A stretch of DNA of 57,683 nt from a virus, in IMG/VR virus record IMGVR_UViG_3300045283_000159, positions 1 to 57,683 of that record; one strand, written 5' to 3'. Below, one piece after another: positions 27,905 to 36,441 of the stretch; the stretch's first letter is position 1, and every line of letters begins with the position of its first letter. The notes under the pieces were generated by a model. The model was not told the origin of the DNA and ran no database searches. It saw only the letters and a program-made list of their open reading frames with translations. The position numbers were made by a program, and so were the translations under genes.

Positions 27905-28351
27905 GTGCCAGCGATAGATAACACTCAGATCAGCAACGTCCTGAACGCGCTGACGCCGACGGGTGCGGCGGGGATCCCGGGGTCGTTCACGGCGTTCGCG
28001 GCGTCGGCGATGAAACTGCGGCTGAACTCGACGCTGTCCACGGCGTCGGCGGCGGGGACGGACATCGGCACGCAGACCTCCGGGTACACGGCGGGAGGTT
28101 TCACGCTGGGGACCACGGCGTCTACCGCGTCGTCGGCGGGCAGCGCGGTGGGGGTGCCGTTCATCACCCAGTCGTTCGTCAGCAGCGGGGCGCCGACCGC
28201 GGTCGTGTCGTTCGACCTGACGTCCTCGGCGGCGGTGCGGGGGTTCTGGGGCCCGTTCAACGGCCAGCCGGTGAACGTGGCGTCCGGCAACACATTTCAA
28301 ATAACTGGCGGGTCGGGTGCGGCGGCGGGCATCCAGATCAGCCTGACGTGA
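27905..28351 (+). CDS. Beta-rich virion-like protein
   Basis: 148 residues from GTG 27905, ribosome site CAGGGAG. Thr/Ser/Gly/Ala-rich with regular strands (SGYTAGGFTLGTTAST, VVSFDLTSSAAVRGFWGPF). Similar in style to the protein at 49759-50208 (both have the GGYTAGG-like element). First of a run of low-complexity beta-rich proteins. Probably a capsid or fibre component. Confidence 0.6.
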   Translation: MPAIDNTQISNVLNALTPTGAAGIPGSFTAFAASAMKLRLNSTLSTASAAGTDIGTQTSGYTAGGFTLGTTASTASSAGSAVGVPFITQSFVSSGAPTAVVSFDLTSSAAVRGFWGPFNGQPVNVASGNTFQITGGSGAAAGIQISLT

Positions 28352-28671
28352 TGGTCGTTCCGCTGCTGACCACGATGACCGACTGGTACTGCCCCAACTG
28401 CGCCATCGCCCTGACCGCCCCGGAACCGCCGCCGGGACAGTCGAAATTCCACGTGTGCGGGTCACTGCACGGCCTGACCGCCCCCCTGATCCGCGCCGGG
28501 GTCCGGTGCAAGGTCGAGGCGGAGGAGCGGCAGGACTACCTGGGCAGCGAGATCCAGGCGACGGGTGACGACGGCAAACCGTACATGGCGGTCCGGACGA
28601 CCCGGGGTGACGGGTGCGACCTGGCGGTCAACGCCGGGCTCGCGCAGGCGCGGCTAGGAGACTACAGATGA
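28351..28671 (+). CDS. Zinc-ribbon protein
   Basis: 106 residues, start within a GTGATG junction. WYCPNCAIALTAPEPPPG, then FHVCGSLHG and later Cys residues, make a zinc-ribbon. The C-terminal half (YLGSEIQATGDDGKPYMAVR) is alpha/beta. Function unknown. Confidence 0.6.
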   Translation: MVVPLLTTMTDWYCPNCAIALTAPEPPPGQSKFHVCGSLHGLTAPLIRAGVRCKVEAEERQDYLGSEIQATGDDGKPYMAVRTTRGDGCDLAVNAGLAQARLGDYR

Positions 28672-28790
28672 GCGAGCAGACCCCGGAGCAGGTCCCGGAA
28701 GAGACCCCGGCGGTGGTGGTGCAGGCAGGGCTGGCCAGCGCCGCCGCCGGGACAGGCCCGGCTGCCGCGGCGGAAGACGACGAGGACTGA
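28668..28790 (+). CDS. Small acidic disordered protein
   Basis: 40 residues; ATGA overlap. Glu/Pro-rich start (SEQTPEQVPEETPAVVV) and an acidic end (AAAAEDDED). Possibly a minor virion component; unknown. Confidence 0.5.
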   Translation: MSEQTPEQVPEETPAVVVQAGLASAAAGTGPAAAAEDDED

Positions 28791-28793
28791 CCC

Positions 28794-29318
28794 GTGACGT
28801 TCGGGGCGTTCTCCGCGATCTTCCAGCAGGCCATGCTCAACCCGATCATGGGCAGGGTCTGGTCGACTGCCGTGCCGCCGACGTACACCAGCCTGTCCGC
28901 GGATGACGTCCGGGCGGCGCTGTACGGCAACACCGGCACCCCGTCCAAGTCGGTGACGCTGGCTAACTCCTGCTATGCCGTGGATCAGTGGGTGACCGGC
29001 AACGAGGTGACAGATGTCACCAACTGGACGGCGGGCGGCCGGGCGCTCGGAACCAAGGCGTTCACCATCGACACCGGCTCGTCGAGCATCTGCTTCCAGG
29101 CGGCCGGGACCTCCGGGGCGGGGAACGTCACCATCACGAACGCCTACGGGTGCCTCGTCTACGACAACACGATCACCGGGGCGGGCACCGCCAAGCAGGG
29201 CCTCTGCTACAACAGCTTCGGCGGGTCCCCCCAGGGGGTAACCGCCGGGACCTTCACGATCCTCTGGGCGACCGTGGGGGCGCTGACTAATACCGTCGTG
29301 TTCAACGTGACGGTCTGA
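28794..29318 (+). CDS. Beta-rich virion-like protein
   Basis: 174 residues from GTG 28794. After MTFGAFSAIFQQAMLNPIMG come regular strands rich in Thr, Gly and Asn (VTDVTNWTAGGRALGTKAF, CFQAAGTSGAGNVTITNAYG). Several Cys. Found directly before the hydrolase gene. Likely a structural or decoration protein; family not recognised. Confidence 0.55.
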   Translation: MTFGAFSAIFQQAMLNPIMGRVWSTAVPPTYTSLSADDVRAALYGNTGTPSKSVTLANSCYAVDQWVTGNEVTDVTNWTAGGRALGTKAFTIDTGSSSICFQAAGTSGAGNVTITNAYGCLVYDNTITGAGTAKQGLCYNSFGGSPQGVTAGTFTILWATVGALTNTVVFNVTV

Positions 29319-29324
29319 CCTGCC

Positions 29325-30695
29325 ATGCCGTCGTACATCACGGGCCTGTCCGGGGGCGGCAGCGGCTCCTTCGTAGACCAGACGGGGACACCCCGCCTGT
29401 TCTGGGCGGATGAGGCGTGGGGGCTGCCGGAGAACGCGGGCCGGTGGAACGGCGGCGACTGGGCGCTGGAGTACGACACGTATTTCGCGGCGCGCGCCGC
29501 GCAGGGGTTCACCGCGCTGGTGTGCCATCCGTGGGGCCACACCCACACCGGCTGCAATAACAGCGTGGGGAACACGTGGGACGGGGTTTCGCCCTGGTCC
29601 GGCGGCGTCCCGAACCTGAATAACACGTTCTGGACGCGCATCGATTACATGTTCACCAGCGCTGCCGCGCGGGGCATCACGATCTTCTTCGACCTGACGA
29701 TGGGCTGCGACAACGACCGCGGGACGTCGTTCGCGGGGACCGGGGTGTGGCACGGCGTCTCGGATCCGAATATCACCGCCGCGGCGCAGAACATCGCCTC
29801 CCGGTACCTGGCCACCCCGAACCTGGTGTGGATGTACGGCGACGACACCAACTCCGCCGACGAGCCGGTCTTTGACCTGGTGCTGGCCGGCATCTCGGCG
29901 GCGGGAGACAACCGGGACATCTCGGTGGAGTACTACCCGACCGGCACGACGAGCCGGGAGGACCTGACCGGCAGCCCGACCGCGACCCCGTTCACCTGGG
30001 GCGGCGCGAACGCCACGTTCAACTACGTCTACTACTACTGGGTCACCTACTGGGGTGTCGAGCAGGCGTACAAGGAGAACAACCAGATCCCGGTGGTGTG
30101 GGGCGACGGGTATTTCTGGGGCGGGGAATCCGGTACGGAGCTGACCGCGACGAGTAATAAGACGATGCGGTTCCAGGTGTGGTGGGCGCTCGCGTCGGGG
30201 GCGCGCGGCTGCACGATGGGTTCCCATTTCGTGTGGAACTGGCCGTCCGTGGCGCAGGCGGCGGTCGCCGGGGAAGGCTGGTACGTGAACAGCGCCGCGC
30301 CGGTCCGGGCCGTGATCGAGTCGCTGACCGGGTGGAACAAGCTGATCCCCGATCTCACGAACCAGCTGGTCACCGCCGGGCGGGGCACGCGGGCCGCGTA
30401 CAACGCCGGCAACTGGTCTTCCGACAGCCCGGACACGTACGTGGCGGCGTCGCGGGTGCCGGACGGGTCGCTGGCCCTGCTGTACCTGCCCGCCGCGACC
30501 ACCGTCACCATTGACCAGACGAAGATGGCCGCCGGGTACTCCGCGAAGTGGATCGACCCGCTCACCGGGGCCACGTCGACGGCCGTCACCGGGTCCACGT
30601 ACAACTCGACGGCGAAGGGCGCCAACTCGGGCGGGGACGCGGACTGGGCGCTGGCCCTGTTCGCGCCGCCGTACGCGACCTGGACCGTGCCGTGA
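29325..30695 (+). CDS. Apiosidase-like (DUF4038) glycoside hydrolase
   Basis: 456 residues, no signal peptide. The TIM-barrel pattern of the DUF4038/GH140-related family is visible: TPRLFWADEAWGL, YFAARAAQGFTALVCHPWG, RIDYMFTSAAARGITIFFDL, ASRYLATPNLVWMYGDD, IPVVWGDGYFWGGES. A C-terminal beta-sandwich like the companion 'collagen-binding' domain follows from about residue 360 (SRVPDGSLALLYLP, YSAKWIDPLTGATS). Asp/Glu catalytic residues are not assigned. Placed among virion-type genes, it is probably a particle-borne enzyme that trims surface glycans. Substrate unknown. Confidence 0.75.
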   Translation: MPSYITGLSGGGSGSFVDQTGTPRLFWADEAWGLPENAGRWNGGDWALEYDTYFAARAAQGFTALVCHPWGHTHTGCNNSVGNTWDGVSPWSGGVPNLNNTFWTRIDYMFTSAAARGITIFFDLTMGCDNDRGTSFAGTGVWHGVSDPNITAAAQNIASRYLATPNLVWMYGDDTNSADEPVFDLVLAGISAAGDNRDISVEYYPTGTTSREDLTGSPTATPFTWGGANATFNYVYYYWVTYWGVEQAYKENNQIPVVWGDGYFWGGESGTELTATSNKTMRFQVWWALASGARGCTMGSHFVWNWPSVAQAAVAGEGWYVNSAAPVRAVIESLTGWNKLIPDLTNQLVTAGRGTRAAYNAGNWSSDSPDTYVAASRVPDGSLALLYLPAATTVTIDQTKMAAGYSAKWIDPLTGATSTAVTGSTYNSTAKGANSGGDADWALALFAPPYATWTVP

Positions 30696-30710
30696 CCGGG
30701 GGGTGGCGGG

Positions 30711-31520
30711 ATGGCGGTCGCTTACGACGCGGTAGGCCCGGGCGCGACCGGCACGGGCGTGCAGGGGCCGGCGTCGCTGTCGTGGAGCCATACGGTCACC
30801 GGGTCGAACATCGCGGTGGTGGCGGGGGTCGCGGTGGACGGCAGCCCGGACACGATGACCTGCACGGCCACCTGCAACGGCACGTCGATGACGTCGCTGG
30901 GCAAGGTGCACTCCGGCGGCTCCACGGCCGGGTACCTGGAGGTGTTCGGGATCGCCGCGGTGACCGCGGGCAGCGCGAGCCTGGTGGCCACCGCGAGTTC
31001 CGCCCCGGCGGACCTGAACGGCGGGTCGCTGTCGTTCACCGGGGTGTCGCCGGGCACGCCGTTCGGCACGGCTGGTACCGGGTCGGGCAATTCGGGTACC
31101 GCGTCAGCGGCGACCACGGGCAGCACGTCGGGCAACATGGTCGCCGGGTTCGCCATCGAGGGCACGGGGATCACGTCGGCGACCGCCCCGTCGACCAGCC
31201 GGTTCATCGAGAACTACCGGGGCATCGCGGGCAACGCGGCGGGGAACTCCGCCGGGGCCACGTCGCCGTCCACCGGGTCGGCGGTCACGATGGCGTGGGC
31301 GGTCACCTCCGACTTCTGGGCCGCGCTGGCGGTGGAGGTGCTGGCCGGGGGCGCCGGGCAGGCGAACGCGGTCCTGGCCACCGCCGCCGGGGCCGCCCTG
31401 ACAGCGCTGACCAGCCCGTCAGCCCTGCTGTCCGGCCCGGATTACCCGGCGCTCGCCTCGGTCCTGGGCGGCGGTTCCGGGACGTGGACGAACCCGCTGC
31501 TCGCCGAGGGCCCCCCGTAA
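30711..31520 (+). CDS. Beta-rich virion-like protein
   Basis: 269 residues, GGGGGGTGGCGGG upstream. Almost only Gly, Ser, Thr, Ala and Val strands (VTGSNIAVVAGVAVDGSPDT, GTSMTSLGKVHSGGSTAGYL). Its N-terminal two thirds resemble the start of the tail protein at 46730 (both have a CTATCNGTSMTS / MACTGFTSK-like strand). Jelly-roll-like fold suspected; receptor or decoration role inferred. Confidence 0.55.
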   Translation: MAVAYDAVGPGATGTGVQGPASLSWSHTVTGSNIAVVAGVAVDGSPDTMTCTATCNGTSMTSLGKVHSGGSTAGYLEVFGIAAVTAGSASLVATASSAPADLNGGSLSFTGVSPGTPFGTAGTGSGNSGTASAATTGSTSGNMVAGFAIEGTGITSATAPSTSRFIENYRGIAGNAAGNSAGATSPSTGSAVTMAWAVTSDFWAALAVEVLAGGAGQANAVLATAAGAALTALTSPSALLSGPDYPALASVLGGGSGTWTNPLLAEGPP

Positions 31521-31536
31521 ACGAAAGGCGGCGCAG

Positions 31537-32091
31537 GTGCCGAAGCAAACATGGTCGGGGCTCCTCAACGACGGGGCGCCGTGGCAGACAACGCAGGGTG
31601 CGACCCTGTCCACCGCGGCGACCGCGACGATCAGCCCGCAGGCCCCCACGACGCAGGACTGGTCGATGCCCGGCCAGATGTGGTACCCCGGCGCGGTCCT
31701 CGAAGTCTCGGCCCGCGGCATCTACACGATGGGGTCCACCGCCACGAACTTCACGTTCACGCTGCTGGCCGGGGCGACGACCCTGGTGACGACGGGCGCG
31801 TTCGCGGCGACGGTGACGCAGACGAACCAGCCGTGGAAGCTGGAGGCGGCGATCCGGTGCATCGCCTACGGGTCGACGGGGAACACGATGGAAACCCAGG
31901 GGGAGGTGGTCCTGTCGGTGGCCGCGACGCCGTTCACGATCCAGGTCCCGATGCCGCTGACCAACGGTCCCACCGTCGCCGCGGTCGACACCACCATCGC
32001 GAAGATCATGCCGCTGCAGGCAACCCTCAGCCAGGTCACCGGGTCGCCGACGATCAAGTGCACCCAGTACCTGCTCAAGGCCATCAACTAG
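31537..32091 (+). CDS. Beta-rich virion-like protein
   Basis: 184 residues from GTG 31537 (AAAGGCGGCGCAG upstream). WSGLLNDGAPWQTTQGATLS, then TNFTFTLLAGATTLVTTGAF and VPMPLTNGPTVAAVDTTIAK. This pattern recurs in phage structural proteins of unknown place. No enzymatic motif. Confidence 0.55.
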   Translation: MPKQTWSGLLNDGAPWQTTQGATLSTAATATISPQAPTTQDWSMPGQMWYPGAVLEVSARGIYTMGSTATNFTFTLLAGATTLVTTGAFAATVTQTNQPWKLEAAIRCIAYGSTGNTMETQGEVVLSVAATPFTIQVPMPLTNGPTVAAVDTTIAKIMPLQATLSQVTGSPTIKCTQYLLKAIN

Positions 32092-32094
32092 GCC

Positions 32095-32643
32095 ATGCCG
32101 CCCGCGCCGCCGCTGTGGCCCCGCCCGCAGGCCGTAGTCGGCCCGGGGCTCCTCGACCAGCCCGGGCTGCCGGTCCTGCCGAAAACGGGCCTCCAGTTCG
32201 TCCCCGTCATATCCCCCGGCCTGGAACTGTCCCAGTTCGGCACGTTCACCGGGGTCACCACCGGCACCCCCATCACCCTGGTCACCCTGAACGTGAACCA
32301 GTTCACCACCGACGCGAACATCGCCCCCCTGAGTTACGAACTGTGGGACTTCACGGGCACCCCCGCCCTGCTCGGCACCGCCGCGGGAACCGTGTCGACC
32401 ACCAGCAGCAATGTGGACACCGCTAATTTCACCGGCGTCACCTACCCGATGCTCGGCACGCTCCGGGTCCGCATCTACGCCGCGCAGGGCACCGCCACCA
32501 GCGGGGCGCAGCAGGCCGTCGGGTGGGCGTCGCTCACCGTCACCTATTCCGCGGACACCGGCACCGGCCTCGCGGTACCCCAGCGGGCCGCCAGCATGCG
32601 GGTACTGCCACCCCAGCCGCCAGGCGGGGCCACATTCACCTGA
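32095..32643 (+). CDS. Beta-rich virion-like protein
   Basis: 182 residues. A Pro-rich N-terminus (PPAPPLWPRPQAVVGPGLL) leads into strands (FGTFTGVTTGTPITLVTLN, LRVRIYAAQGTATSGAQQAV). Probably part of the same surface assembly as its neighbours; unknown. Confidence 0.55.
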   Translation: MPPAPPLWPRPQAVVGPGLLDQPGLPVLPKTGLQFVPVISPGLELSQFGTFTGVTTGTPITLVTLNVNQFTTDANIAPLSYELWDFTGTPALLGTAAGTVSTTSSNVDTANFTGVTYPMLGTLRVRIYAAQGTATSGAQQAVGWASLTVTYSADTGTGLAVPQRAASMRVLPPQPPGGATFT

Positions 32644-32659
32644 CGGGAAGGCTCAGCAA

Positions 32660-33175
32660 TTGTCTGAATACCGGGCGGCACCGCGGGCCACCTCCACCCC
32701 GTTCGCGCCGGTCGTCGTGGCGCTGGCCGCGGCGACGACGAAGACGGTGCTGCAGGTGAACATCCCGTCGGCGCAGGACATCCGGGTCATCGGCTGGGGC
32801 GTGTCGTTCGACGGCGCCAGCGGGACGGCGGTCCCGGTGATCTGCCAGCTGATCGAGGGGGACGTCGCCGCGTCGACCGGGACGTCGTTCACCCCGGAAC
32901 CGTGGGGCAACGCGATCTCCACCGCCAGCGTGTGCATCGGCGGCGCCGCCCTGACCGGGTACGGGTTCACCACCGAGGGCACCATGACCGCGGTCCGGGA
33001 GCTCGACACGCAGCATGTGCACCCGCAGTCAGCGTACGGGGTGTTCTGGCCGGCGACGGACACCCAGCCGAGATGCGGTGCGGCGGCGGCGGCGCGGTTC
33101 CTGCGGGTCCGGTGCACCGCCGCCGCGATCGTGAACGTGATCCCGTGGGTGATCTGGACCGAACCGGCAGTCTGA
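32660..33175 (+). CDS. Beta-rich virion-like protein with TTG start
   Basis: 171 residues from TTG 32660, GGGAAGG ribosome site at 7 bases. LSEYRAAPRATSTPFAPVV, TVLQVNIPSAQDIRVIGWG, FLRVRCTAAAIVNVIPWVIW. Single-domain beta protein; function unknown. Confidence 0.55.
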   Translation: MSEYRAAPRATSTPFAPVVVALAAATTKTVLQVNIPSAQDIRVIGWGVSFDGASGTAVPVICQLIEGDVAASTGTSFTPEPWGNAISTASVCIGGAALTGYGFTTEGTMTAVRELDTQHVHPQSAYGVFWPATDTQPRCGAAAAARFLRVRCTAAAIVNVIPWVIWTEPAV

Positions 33176-33183
33176 GGTAGCTG

Positions 33184-34425
33184 ATGCCGATCCGCGGCGC
33201 GGCCGCTAACGTCCGGTTCGGCCGGCCCGCCCCGGACACCGCGGGCGCCACGTCCGCCGGCACCGCCGCGGTTGCCGGGGCCGCAGCCGTCACTGCGGTC
33301 GTCACGCAGATCGCCCCGGCCGCCGCCGCGGGGACGGGCGCGGTCACCGCCGTAGCGACGGTCATCGCCCCGGCCACGACGGCTGGCGCCGGGACGGTCA
33401 CCGCCGTAGCAACCCAGATCGCGCCGGGGAGCGCCGCCGGGGCTGGCGCTGTCACGGATGTTGTCACGCAGGCCGCAACCGCGGCATCAGCGGGCGCCGG
33501 GTCCGTCGCTGACGTAGTGACCCAGGCCGCCACCGCTACGCCGGCTGGCGCGGGCGCGGTCACGGCGCAGGCCACGCAGATCGCCCCGGCTACCGCCGCG
33601 GGCGCGGGCGCGGTCACGGATGTCGTCACCCAGATCGCGGGTGCGTCCGCCGCCGGGGCGGGGTCTGTCACTGCCATCGGGTCGTCGTCGGGCGCGGCGA
33701 CCGCTACTGCCGCGGGTGCCGCCGCTGTCACGGCGGTTGTCACGCAGATCGCGCCTGCGGCAGCGGCGGGCGCTGCCGCGGTCACGGATGTCGTTACCCA
33801 GGTCGCGGGCGGCGCCGCGGCGGGCGCGGCTGCTGTCACCGATGTCGTCACCCAGATCGTCCCGGCTACTGCTGCTGGCGCGGGGTCTGTCACGGATGTC
33901 GTGACGCAGATCGCCACCGCGACGGCGGCTGGCGCCGGGTCGGTCACCGCGGCGGGCAGCTCCGGCGGCGCGAGCACCGCCTCGGCTGCGGGTGCCGCCG
34001 CGACCACGGCCGCCGCCACGCAGATAGCCCCCGCTGCCGCAGCGGGCGCGGGCGCGGTCACCGCCGTAGCGACGCAGATAGCCACCGCGGCCGGGACCGC
34101 CGCCGGGGCCGCCAGCGCCTCCGGGGTCATCCCCGGCACCGCAAACGTGGCCGGCGCGGGAACCGCCACCGCGAAGGCCGCCCAGGCAGTCCCCGCCCAG
34201 GCAGCCGGCGCGGCGGTCCTGTCCGCGCTGGCCACCCAGCAGGCCGCCGCCGTCATCACCGCAGCCGGGACGGTCACCGCCGCTGGCGGTATCCAGCTGG
34301 CGTTCACCGTCGGCACCCTCACCGCCACCGACCGGCCCGCGGCGGTCCTCGCCGCGGTATCGGCCGCCACCGCACCCCAGGCGGTCCTCACAGGCGCGAC
34401 AAGCTCGACAGGAGGGCCATCGTGA
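33184..34425 (+). CDS. Repeat protein built of 16-residue AGAGxVTxVVTQIA units
   Basis: 413 residues, over 70 percent Ala, Gly, Thr and Val. From about residue 25 to 320 a 16-residue (48-bp) unit of the type AAGAGAVTDVVTQIAP recurs, with small variations and two breaks (IGSSSGAAT, AAGSSGGAST). The regular spacing suggests a fibrous solenoid or stalk. The N-terminus (RGAAANVRFGRPAPD) and C-terminus (GGIQLAFTVGTLTATDRPAA) are non-repetitive caps. No coiled coil and no collagen-type GXY pattern. Likely a rod-like virion decoration; inference. Confidence 0.65.
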   Translation: MPIRGAAANVRFGRPAPDTAGATSAGTAAVAGAAAVTAVVTQIAPAAAAGTGAVTAVATVIAPATTAGAGTVTAVATQIAPGSAAGAGAVTDVVTQAATAASAGAGSVADVVTQAATATPAGAGAVTAQATQIAPATAAGAGAVTDVVTQIAGASAAGAGSVTAIGSSSGAATATAAGAAAVTAVVTQIAPAAAAGAAAVTDVVTQVAGGAAAGAAAVTDVVTQIVPATAAGAGSVTDVVTQIATATAAGAGSVTAAGSSGGASTASAAGAAATTAAATQIAPAAAAGAGAVTAVATQIATAAGTAAGAASASGVIPGTANVAGAGTATAKAAQAVPAQAAGAAVLSALATQQAAAVITAAGTVTAAGGIQLAFTVGTLTATDRPAAVLAAVSAATAPQAVLTGATSSTGGPS

Positions 34426-34598
34426 AGAACCCCAGCGCGCCCTGCGGCCGGCGCGGGTGCGGCGACCCCCTCTCCGTCCACGAGCATTACACCAGGCCAG
34501 GCGACCTGCGCTGCGGCCTGTGCCCCTGCCGCCGCTGGCGCCGCGCCTGGTGGCCCCGCAGGAAACCCAAAGCGCCCGTGACGGGAGGGCCGAGTTGA
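34422..34598 (+). CDS. Small basic Cys-rich protein
   Basis: 58 residues from GTG 34422, GTGA overlap upstream and TTGA downstream. CGRRGCGDPLSVHEHY and CGLCPCRRWRRAWWPRR give a zinc-binding, strongly basic protein. Function unknown. Confidence 0.6.
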   Translation: MKNPSAPCGRRGCGDPLSVHEHYTRPGDLRCGLCPCRRWRRAWWPRRKPKAPVTGGPS

Positions 34599-35479
34599 GC
34601 CGGTACCCTCTCGGCGCCCCGGTACGGGTCAGCACGACCGTCCGGGATGTCACCGGGGCGCTCGTCAACCCCGGCACCCTGATCCTGCTCGTCAAGACCG
34701 CAGCCGCCGACGGCACCTGGACCACTACCGGCACTTATTCCAGCCCGGCCAATGATTCCACTGGTACCTATCATCAGGACATCCCCGTCACCGACCTGGC
34801 CACGGCCGGGCACTACCAGTACACGTGGACCAGCACCGGCACCGGGGCTGGCGTCTCCTTCGGCGAGTTCGACATCTTCGACCCCTTTGAAACGTCGGTC
34901 ATCTCGTTGCAGGACGCGAAGGACCAGCTGAACATCCCGGCCTCCAATACGGCCAGCGACGCGGAGATCGCCTCCTGGATCGCCACGATCGAGTCCAACC
35001 TCAAGCGCGCCACCGGCGGCCCCGTCGTCAACCGCACCGTCACCGAGCGCGCCGAGATGATGAGCAACCAGACCGTCATCCTGGTCCGGCAGCGGCCCCT
35101 GGTGTCCGTCACCAGCATCGCCTCGACGTCCGGCGGGACGATCGACATCAGCGCGGGCCTGGACCTGGACGTCAACGCCGGGCTGATCCGCCGCAAGCTC
35201 GGCCTGCCGTTCTACGGCCCTTTCTTCCAGTGGATGCCCGCGGTCACGGTCACCTACGTGGCCGGGTGGGGCGTGTCGGTCCCGGCGGCGTTCGCCAGCT
35301 TCGCCCGGATCGTCCTCGCCCACCTGTGGAGCAGCCAGCGGGGCCCGCTCACCGTGCCCATGGGCGGCGGGGACCTGACCACCCCCCCGGGATTCGGTTT
35401 CGCGATCCCGAATATGGCCGCCGAGCTTCTCAACGGCTCCCAGGGGGGCGTACCTTTCCTGTCTGAGGCGTTCGTGTGA
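34595..35479 (+). CDS. Head-tail connector (gp6-like) with N-terminal Ig-like domain
   Basis: 294 residues from TTG 34595. Residues 1-100 form an Ig-like beta domain (RVSTTVRDVTGALVNPGTLI, AGHYQYTWTSTGTG). From about 105 the helical connector begins (ISLQDAKDQLNIPASNTASD, EIASWIATIESNLKRATGG) with later strands (YVAGWGVSVPAAFASFARIV). This matches the gp6-like head-tail connector family of siphoviruses, which sits below the portal. The Ig-like addition is common in actinophage connectors. Confidence 0.75.
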   Translation: MSRYPLGAPVRVSTTVRDVTGALVNPGTLILLVKTAAADGTWTTTGTYSSPANDSTGTYHQDIPVTDLATAGHYQYTWTSTGTGAGVSFGEFDIFDPFETSVISLQDAKDQLNIPASNTASDAEIASWIATIESNLKRATGGPVVNRTVTERAEMMSNQTVILVRQRPLVSVTSIASTSGGTIDISAGLDLDVNAGLIRRKLGLPFYGPFFQWMPAVTVTYVAGWGVSVPAAFASFARIVLAHLWSSQRGPLTVPMGGGDLTTPPGFGFAIPNMAAELLNGSQGGVPFLSEAFV

Positions 35480-35943
35480 CCTACTACTCGTCGGTTCCCG
35501 CCGCGATGACCGGCCTGGTGGCCGCGTTCAGGACGTCGACGGGGCTGGGCCTGGCCGGGGTCGCGGTCCGCGACGGGCCCGCCCTCACCGCCGACCCCGC
35601 CCTGGAAGCCGTCGCGGTCGGGTACGCCGACGACCAGAACCAGGACGTCGTGACCGGCACCGCATCCCCTGAGGGGCTGGGCACCGGGGGGGACCGGGAA
35701 CGGTACGCCATCTCCTGCACCGTCGAGGTACTCGACCCGGGCGGCGACATCGCCGCGGCCCGCACCCGGGCGTACGCGCTGCACGCCGCGTGCGGCGCGG
35801 CCATCGCCGTGGACCACACACTCGGCAGGGTGGTGCTGCAGGCGTCCATCGGGATCGGGTCGCTGCGGCAGCAGCAGACGGCGGGCGGGGCCCTGGCCCG
35901 GGTCGCCTTCCCCGTCAACTGCGACGCGTACACCGCCCGCTGA
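35476..35943 (+). CDS. Tail terminator / head-tail joining protein
   Basis: 155 residues from GTG 35476, GTGA overlap with the connector. PAAMTGLVAAFRTSTGLG, ISCTVEVLDPGGDIAAARTR, YALHAACGAAIAVDHTLG and a closing ARVAFPVNCDAYTA are the layout of actinophage tail terminators. It would cap the tail tube and join it to the head. It converges on the minus-strand cassette. Confidence 0.65.
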   Translation: MTYYSSVPAAMTGLVAAFRTSTGLGLAGVAVRDGPALTADPALEAVAVGYADDQNQDVVTGTASPEGLGTGGDRERYAISCTVEVLDPGGDIAAARTRAYALHAACGAAIAVDHTLGRVVLQASIGIGSLRQQQTAGGALARVAFPVNCDAYTAR

Positions 35944-35945
35944 CC

Positions 35946-36050
35946 TCAGTTCTCCCGCTGGCGGCGGAACAGCCGCGACCGGCGCTGGCGGCGGAACAGG
36001 CTCCACAGCTTCCCGCCCGCCGGCTTCCACGTCCGCCAGCGGCCCCTCAC
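35946..36050 (-). CDS. Short highly basic peptide
   Basis: 34 residues from GTG 36050, GTGA overlap with the lipoprotein gene. Arg-rich with two FRRQR units (LWSLFRRQRRSRLFRRQREN), from a 16-bp tandem DNA repeat. Last gene of the five-gene minus-strand cassette. Unknown function; nucleic-acid or membrane binding possible. Confidence 0.5.
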   Translation of the reverse strand: MRGRWRTWKPAGGKLWSLFRRQRRSRLFRRQREN

Positions 36051-36277
36051 GATCCGGCCATGATCTCGCTGACGATCTTCTGCAGCGTCGCGTCGGATAT
36101 GCCCTTGCACGCGGCCGGCCTGGTGGCCGCCGGGGCGTCCGGGTGGGCGAGGGCGTAGTGGTAGTCGCGGGTCATCGCGGCCTTGCACGCTGACTCGGAC
36201 GGCCCGCCGCCGCACCCGGCGAGACTCCCGGCCAGTGCGGCGGTGATCGCCAGCGCGGCGATCCTGGTCCTGGTCAT
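36047..36277 (-). CDS. Small lipoprotein
   Basis: 76 residues. Signal peptide MTRTRIAALAITAALAGSLA with lipobox LAGC (Cys at 22), then a 54-residue mature domain with two more Cys (SACKAAM, PAACKGIS), likely a disulfide. Exported lipoproteins in prophage cassettes often alter the lysogen surface, for example in superinfection exclusion; here that is inference. Coupled by ATGA and GTGA. Confidence 0.75.
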   Translation of the reverse strand: MTRTRIAALAITAALAGSLAGCGGGPSESACKAAMTRDYHYALAHPDAPAATRPAACKGISDATLQKIVSEIMAGS

Positions 36278-36441
36278 GATGCGTCCCGGGGCGCGTTCGC
36301 GGCGATGATGGCACGGCGGGCAGCCGCTGCCGACTGCACCACCTGTAGCGCCGCGCCCGGTGGTACGCCAGCTTTAAGCAACCTGGTCAGGGCGCGAATC
36401 TGCTCGACTCCATCATCCGATGAGTTCTCGTTGCCGGTCAT
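36274..36441 (-). CDS. Hypothetical small helical protein
   Basis: 55 residues, ATGA overlaps on both sides. DGVEQIRALTRLLKAGVPPG followed by an Ala/Arg-rich helix. Codon use is less biased than in structural genes. Function unknown. Confidence 0.6.
   Translation of the reverse strand: MTGNENSSDDGVEQIRALTRLLKAGVPPGAALQVVQSAAAARRAIIAANAPRDAS

Noticed and set aside
28662-30911. 749-codon minus-strand open frame opposite the DUF4038 gene
   Set aside because: Same reason; the plus strand has a clear family match and the minus frame is Arg/Gly/Pro-rich.
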